Part shown: positions 8,011-11,330 of the stretch, piece after piece
Layout of the letters: every line of letters starts with the position of its first letter
Position numbering within the stretch: position 1 is the first letter of the stretch
Notes under the pieces: model-generated
What the model was told of the DNA's origin: nothing
Database searches by the model: none
What the model saw: the letters and a program-made list of their open reading frames with translations, nothing else
Position numbers and translations under genes: made by a program
Assembly (NCBI GenBank): GCA_048394785.1
Contig: DBFJGL010000076.1
Coordinates: forward strand, 1-11,330
DNA length: 11,330 nucleotides
Source of the DNA: DBFJGL01 sp048394785
Lineage (GTDB): Bacteria > Bacillota > Clostridia > Christensenellales > CAG-917
Reading direction: 5' to 3'

Positions 8011-8039
8011 ACGGCATTCCAAACGGAATGACGCACCGT
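8011..8039 (+). other. Inverted repeat in the hslU-hisS gap
   Basis: CATTCC (8015-8020) and GGAATG (8025-8030) form a perfect 6-bp stem with an AAAC loop. An outer ACGG (8011-8014) could also pair with CCGT (8036-8039) across a 5-base bulge. No T run follows, so this is not a classical terminator. It may form a 3' end structure for the hslVU message. Function is unknown. Confidence 0.35.
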
Positions 8040-8053
8040 GTTGAAAATAACGA

Positions 8054-8075
8054 GGGCATAGGCTATCGCATGCCC
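8054..8075 (+). promoter_or_regulatory. Hairpin in the hisS leader
   Basis: GGGCAT (8054-8059) pairs with ATGCCC (8070-8075). Two further G-C pairs form inside (8062-8063 with 8068-8069) around a TATC loop, leaving a 2-base bulge. The hairpin ends 5 bases before the hisS ribosome binding site GCGGAG. The gap is too short for, and lacks the conserved core of, a T-box. A structural or translational role is only a suggestion. Confidence 0.4.
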
Positions 8076-8089
8076 GTTGCGGAGTTGAT

Positions 8090-9340
8090 ATGATAAACAT
8101 ACCCAAGGGTACAAAAGACGTCCTTCCCGAGGACGCTTACAAGTGGCATTACGTCGAAGGTCTTGCGAGAAAGACGGCAGGTTTGTTCGGCTTCAAGGAA
8201 ATCAGAACCCCCGTTTTCGAGCATACCGAATTGTTTTTGAGGGGCGTGGGCGAAACCACCGATATAGTCAATAAGGAGATGTACACCTTCCTCGATAAGG
8301 GAGGCAGGAGCATTACTCTGCGCCCCGAAGGGACGGCAGGCGTTGCGCGCGCCTTTATCGAAAACGGTCTGCAACAGGGCGTTATACCTATGCGCGCATA
8401 CTATATCGCGTCCGTTTTCCGCTATGAGCGTCCGCAAAACGGCAGACTGCGCGAACATCATCAGTTCGGTGTGGAAATGTTCGGCAGCGAGTTGCCTTTT
8501 GCCGACGTAGAGGTCATTACGCTCGCGCATACTTTTCTTAAAAGCGCGGGGCTCGACAACCTCGAATTAAACCTCAATTCCATAGGCTGCCGCGAGTGCA
8601 GGGCGAAATATAACGCCGCGCTTAAAGAGTATATCGGCGAAAATCTGTCGGGTATGTGCGCTCAGTGCAAGGCGCGTTTCGATAAAAATCCGCTCAGAAT
8701 TCTCGATTGCAAGGAGGAAGGGTGCAAGCGCATCACCGCAAACGCGCCCAAAATCACCGATTATCTGTGCGACGAGTGCGTTGAGCATTTCAAGGGAGTG
8801 CTCAGAGGACTTGACGAAAACGGCATAGCATACGTGGTAAATCCCTCCATTGTGCGCGGTCTTGATTATTATACGCGTACGGTGTTCGAGTTTGTGTCGC
8901 GCGATATAGGCGCGCAGGGAACGGTTTGCGGAGGCGGAAGATACAACCACCTCGTAGAGGAAGTAGGCGGCAAACCGACGCCTGCAATCGGGTTCGGACT
9001 GGGGCTTGAAAGGTTGCTTCTCGTGCTTGAAAACACAAACAGGCTGAACGCCGAAAAGGAAAGCGTTACCGTTTATATAGGTTCGCTCGGCGAAGCCGCG
9101 CATAAGGAAGCCCAAAGGCTTGCGGCATCGCTCAGAGAACAGGGCATAAGCGCGGAATTCGACGTTATGGGGCGCGGCGTGAAGGCTCAGATGAAATATG
9201 CCGACCGTTCAAACGCAAAGTACGCCGTGTTTATAGGCGACGACGAGCTTGAAAAGGGCACGTTTACCGTCAAAAATATGAAGGACGGCACTTCTTTTGA
9301 AGTGAGCTCGGATAAGATTGCAGGTTGTTTCAATGACTGA
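8090..9340 (+). CDS. hisS: Histidyl-tRNA synthetase
   Basis: This class II synthetase charges tRNA-His. In the 416-residue protein the catalytic core carries RPEGT at 78-82, motif 2 starting at FRYERPQNGR (110-119), the HisRS-specific GLDYYT at 257-262, and motif 3 GFGLGLER at 301-308. An anticodon-binding domain follows (about 325-416). The insertion between motif 2 and GLDYYT holds eight cysteines in four pairs: C167/C170, C190/C193, C207/C212 and C227/C230. This suggests one or two zinc-binding knuckles, a pattern I recall from clostridial-type HisRS. The start ATG at 8090 has a GCGGAG ribosome binding site and gives the normal MINIPKGTKD N-terminus. The stop overlaps the next gene by 8 bases, so the pair is probably co-translated. 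Confidence 0.97.
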   Translation: MINIPKGTKDVLPEDAYKWHYVEGLARKTAGLFGFKEIRTPVFEHTELFLRGVGETTDIVNKEMYTFLDKGGRSITLRPEGTAGVARAFIENGLQQGVIPMRAYYIASVFRYERPQNGRLREHHQFGVEMFGSELPFADVEVITLAHTFLKSAGLDNLELNLNSIGCRECRAKYNAALKEYIGENLSGMCAQCKARFDKNPLRILDCKEEGCKRITANAPKITDYLCDECVEHFKGVLRGLDENGIAYVVNPSIVRGLDYYTRTVFEFVSRDIGAQGTVCGGGRYNHLVEEVGGKPTPAIGFGLGLERLLLVLENTNRLNAEKESVTVYIGSLGEAAHKEAQRLAASLREQGISAEFDVMGRGVKAQMKYADRSNAKYAVFIGDDELEKGTFTVKNMKDGTSFEVSSDKIAGCFND

Positions 9341-9878
9341 ACGCGGCGTTGTTACCAAAATCAAAGGCAAAAAAGCCACCGTGCAGTTTGACAGAAAAAG
9401 CGCGTGCGACTCCTGTCATATGTGCGCGGTTACCCGCGACGGAATGAAGGTGCAAATAGTAATCGACAATACGCTCGACGCAAACGTAGGCGATTTTGTC
9501 GAAGTGCAGATGGGCGATAAGTTTGTGGTGACGGCGGCTTTGATTGTTTATGTCATTCCGCTTTTGCTTACCGCAATCGGCATAGGAGTCGGGACGCTGC
9601 TCGGAGAACTTGCGCAGATTCTGCTTGCGGTCGGGGGATTGGTGCTCGGTTTTGTGATTGCCTTTTTGCTCGACAGGTTCGTCATAAGAAAAAAGAAACA
9701 GTTTGCTCCCGTTATGACTGCCGTTTGCGCTCCCGATTTGACGGTGTACGCGCCGCCTGCCGCAGAGGAGAACGGTCATTCCTGCGCGGATTGCAAGCGC
9801 GCGGACTGCGACAGCCGCGGTAAGAATGAAGGGTGCGCGCGTCTTGCGGGCGAGGAAGAAACCGCGGACGGAGAATAA
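9333..9878 (+). CDS. RseC/MucC-family membrane protein with cysteine-rich tail
   Basis: This 181-residue protein has the RseC/MucC layout. A short N-terminal cytoplasmic domain carries a C25-x2-C28-x2-C31 cluster, followed by two membrane helices (about 65-88 and 95-117) and a basic RKKKQF stop. In proteobacteria, RseC takes part in SoxR reduction and sigma-E control; in anaerobes, relatives often sit beside rnf electron-transport genes. Here it lies between hisS and glyA with no redox operon visible, so its partner is unknown. The tail is unusual: C132 and then C151, C154, C159 and C168 in a hydrophilic stretch ending in acidic residues. This suggests a metal or Fe-S site. I chose the ATG at 9333, 8 bases inside hisS. 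A TTG at 9318 in frame would add five residues with no better ribosome binding site. Family call fairly sure, function unknown. Confidence 0.8.
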   Translation: MTERGVVTKIKGKKATVQFDRKSACDSCHMCAVTRDGMKVQIVIDNTLDANVGDFVEVQMGDKFVVTAALIVYVIPLLLTAIGIGVGTLLGELAQILLAVGGLVLGFVIAFLLDRFVIRKKKQFAPVMTAVCAPDLTVYAPPAAEENGHSCADCKRADCDSRGKNEGCARLAGEEETADGE

Positions 9879-9883
9879 AAGAG

Positions 9884-9915
9884 GGCGTATTATATCGGTT
9901 GAAACGTAATGCGCC
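9884..9915 (+). other. 9-bp inverted repeat after the rseC-like gene
   Basis: GGCGTATTA (9884-9892) pairs with TAATGCGCC (9907-9915) over nine positions, with one G-U wobble, around a 14-base loop. It begins 5 bases after the stop codon, where an mRNA 3' structure is expected. No T run follows, so it is not a textbook intrinsic terminator. It could be a processing or stability hairpin. Confidence 0.45.
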
Positions 9916-9950
9916 GCCGAATGCGAATAAGACGTGTTTTGCGGTTGCTA

Positions 9951-9999
9951 TTGAGCGATAAGCGTAAAAAGTATTATAGAAATTGCGAGAATTTATAAT
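9951..9999 (+). promoter_or_regulatory. Possible glyA promoter region
   Basis: TTGAGC (9951-9956) and TATAGA (9975-9980), 18 bases apart, each match four of six sigma-A consensus positions. A perfect TATAAT also occurs at 9994-9999, but the sequence at its expected -35 position is poor. Either could start a transcript with an 80-100 base leader before glyA. This is a weak, consensus-only prediction. Confidence 0.3.
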
Positions 10000-10003
10000 A
10001 CTT
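9969..10003. repeat. AT-rich 10-bp perfect inverted repeat upstream of glyA
   Basis: AAGTATTATA (9969-9978) and TATAATACTT (9994-10003) are exact reverse complements. Inside, AATT (9981-9984) can pair with AATT (9990-9993) around the loop GCGAG. It could be an operator-type palindrome overlapping promoter-like hexamers, or an RNA hairpin. On the minus strand it is followed by five T, but no minus-strand gene exists to terminate. Confidence 0.5.
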
Positions 10004-10049
10004 AGACAAAAAAGAACGTCGCACAGCGATAAAAATTAAAACAATAAGA

Positions 10050-10073
10050 GGACGCAAACGTCCGAAAGAGGTG
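10050..10073 (+). promoter_or_regulatory. glyA leader hairpin and ribosome binding site
   Basis: GGACG (10050-10054) and CGTCC (10059-10063) form a 5-bp stem with a CAAA loop. The ribosome binding site AAAGAGGTG (10065-10073) follows at once, 5 bases before the ATG at 10079. The ribosome binding site supports this start. Any control by the small stem is speculative. Confidence 0.5.
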
Positions 10074-10078
10074 TGATT

Positions 10079-11330
10079 ATGGTTGATTTGAAGTGTATCG
10101 GCGAAGTCGATAAAGAACTCTATGCTTCTATGCAGGAAGAACTCGGTCGTCAGCGCGGTAACCTCGAACTGATTGCGAGCGAAAACATCGTGTCGCCTGC
10201 GGTTATGGCGGCGGCGGGAAGCTATTATACGAATAAGTACGCAGAGGGTTATCCCGGCAAACGCTATTACGGCGGTTGTCAGTTTGTGGATAAGGCGGAA
10301 ACGCTGGCTATCGAAAGAGCAAAAAAACTGTTCGGCGCGGGGTATGCCAACGTGCAACCGCACAGCGGTTCCAACGCGAATTTCGCCGTTTACAACGCGG
10401 TGCTGAACCCCGGAGATACGGTGCTCGGTATGTCGCTTGCCGACGGCGGTCACCTCACTCACGGCTCGCCCGTCAACCTCAGCGGCAAGCTGTATAAGTT
10501 TGCGTCGTACGGCGTGGACGTCGAAACGGGATATATAGATTACGACGACGTCAGACAAAAGGCGGAGGAGTTCAAGCCCCGTCTTATCGTCGCCGGCGCG
10601 AGCGCGTATGCGCGTACAATAGATTTTGCCGCTTTCAGAAAAATCGCAGACGAGGTAGGGGCGTATCTTATGGTGGATATGGCGCATATCGCAGGTCTTG
10701 TCGCGGCAGGCGTGCACCCCTCTCCCGTGCCTTATGCGGATTTCGTGACCACCACTACCCACAAAACTTTGAGAGGACCGAGAGGAGGTCTTATCCTCAC
10801 TAATACCGAGGAGAATGCCAAACTCATAGATAAGGCGATTTTCCCGGGAAGTCAGGGCGGTCCGCTTATGCACATCATTGCGGCTAAGGCAATCGCGCTC
10901 AAAGAGGCGTTGTCCGAGGAGTTTGTCGAATATCAGAAGCAGGTGGTAAAGAATGCGAAAGCACTTGCGGAAGGTTTGCTTGCGCGCGGAGTTAAGCTGG
11001 TGTCGGGCGGCACCGATAATCACCTTATGCTCTTAAATCTCGTGGGTACGGGCGTCACCGGCAAACAGCTGGAAACATGGCTCGACGAGGCGCACATCAC
11101 CGTAAATAAGAACGCCGTTCCAAACGACCCCGAGAAGCCTTTTGTGACAAGCGGCGTCAGAATAGGCACTCCCGCAGTCACGACGAGAGGTATGAAAGAG
11201 GGTGAGATGAAGATAATTGCCGATTGCATAGCGGATATTATTTTCGGCAAGGAAGAGGCGATTGCCGAAGTGGGCAAGAGAGTGGGCGAATTGTGCAAAA
11301 ATTATCCGCTCTATGAAGGGGATATTATAG
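10079..11330 (+). CDS. glyA: Serine hydroxymethyltransferase (3' end cut by window)
   Basis: This PLP enzyme interconverts serine and glycine while moving a one-carbon unit to tetrahydrofolate, supplying methylene-THF for thymidylate, purine and methionine synthesis. The reading frame is open for 417 codons and runs off the window with one extra base. Family members are usually about 410-420 residues, so only the last codon or the stop is probably missing. Conserved blocks are LIASENIVS near the N-terminus, KRYYGG, PHSGSNAN, VDMAHIAGLVAAG and TTTTHKTLRGPRGG. The PLP-binding lysine is K229. FPGSQGGPLMH and the C-terminal TSGVRIGTPAVTTRG follow. One small deviation is GASAYARTIDF, where I recall a proline (AYPRT) in Bacillus. 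The gene stands behind its own 200-base leader, so it may be a separate transcription unit. TrmFO in the same window uses its product. Confidence 0.96.
   Translation, partial: MVDLKCIGEVDKELYASMQEELGRQRGNLELIASENIVSPAVMAAAGSYYTNKYAEGYPGKRYYGGCQFVDKAETLAIERAKKLFGAGYANVQPHSGSNANFAVYNAVLNPGDTVLGMSLADGGHLTHGSPVNLSGKLYKFASYGVDVETGYIDYDDVRQKAEEFKPRLIVAGASAYARTIDFAAFRKIADEVGAYLMVDMAHIAGLVAAGVHPSPVPYADFVTTTTHKTLRGPRGGLILTNTEENAKLIDKAIFPGSQGGPLMHIIAAKAIALKEALSEEFVEYQKQVVKNAKALAEGLLARGVKLVSGGTDNHLMLLNLVGTGVTGKQLETWLDEAHITVNKNAVPNDPEKPFVTSGVRIGTPAVTTRGMKEGEMKIIADCIADIIFGKEEAIAEVGKRVGELCKNYPLYEGDII

Larger units (their letters stand above)
9879..10078 (+). other. 200-base structured intergenic region before glyA
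   Basis: This is the longest non-coding stretch in the window. It contains three inverted repeats (listed separately), weak promoter-like hexamers, and two copies of AGCGATAA (9954-9961 and 10025-10032). I find no riboswitch signature that I recognise, no T-box core, no tRNA and no credible small ORF. It most likely holds the end of the hisS-rseC transcript and the promoter and leader of glyA. Confidence 0.5.

Noticed and set aside
7988..8089. T-box leader upstream of hisS
   Set aside because: The interval is too short for a full T-box with specifier stem. It lacks the conserved T-box core and a terminator with a T run.
9966..10003. Intrinsic terminator on the minus strand (hairpin plus five T)
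   Set aside because: The stem is almost all A-T, which makes a poor terminator, and no minus-strand gene ends here.
9879..10078. Folate or glycine riboswitch upstream of glyA
   Set aside because: I do not see the conserved core of either class. Only simple inverted repeats are visible.
9974..11023. 349-codon open frame on the minus strand opposite glyA
   Set aside because: The sense strand encodes a clear SHMT through this whole interval. The antisense product has no family signature and no convincing ribosome binding site.

Overview
The window is a compact, entirely plus-strand run of nine conserved bacterial genes. Eight are complete, and the ninth (glyA) is cut by the window end at about its last codon. 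There is no tRNA, rRNA, CRISPR array, insertion sequence or phage gene. Base composition looks balanced, roughly half G+C by eye (not computed). The organism is most likely a member of the Bacillota, probably an uncultured Clostridia-type lineage. Three things point there: the dprA-topA-trmFO-(xerC)-hslV-hslU order known from Bacillus-like genomes, a folate/FAD-type TrmFO, and a histidyl-tRNA synthetase with a cysteine-rich insertion. Genus-level placement is not possible from this sequence alone.

Layout. (1) 17-2628: comM/yifB and dprA, coupled by an ATGA overlap; both act on incoming single-stranded DNA in natural transformation. (2) 2641-4755: topA, DNA topoisomerase I with three C-terminal zinc-ribbon modules. 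(3) 4730-6061: trmFO, starting 26 bases inside topA. (4) 6062-6125: a 64-base gap with two small hairpins, one abutting the hslV ribosome binding site. This is where related genomes carry xerC. (5) 6126-7987: hslV and hslU, a complete two-component ATP-dependent protease. (6) 7988-8089: a 102-base gap with two hairpins. (7) 8090-9878: hisS and an overlapping gene for an RseC/MucC-family membrane protein with an unusual cysteine-rich tail. (8) 9879-10078: a 200-base gap, the largest here, with three inverted repeats and weak promoter-like sequences. (9) 10079-11330: glyA, serine hydroxymethyltransferase.

The genes are mostly housekeeping: DNA topology and uptake, tRNA modification and charging, protein quality control and one-carbon metabolism. 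GlyA makes 5,10-methylene-tetrahydrofolate, the carbon donor used by TrmFO, which is a metabolic link but not proof of co-regulation. I see no convincing undescribed multi-gene system. The points most worth a second look are the orphan RseC-like protein with its Cys-rich tail, the structured intergenic regions, and the departures from classical synteny (no xerC between trmFO and hslV, no codY after hslU).
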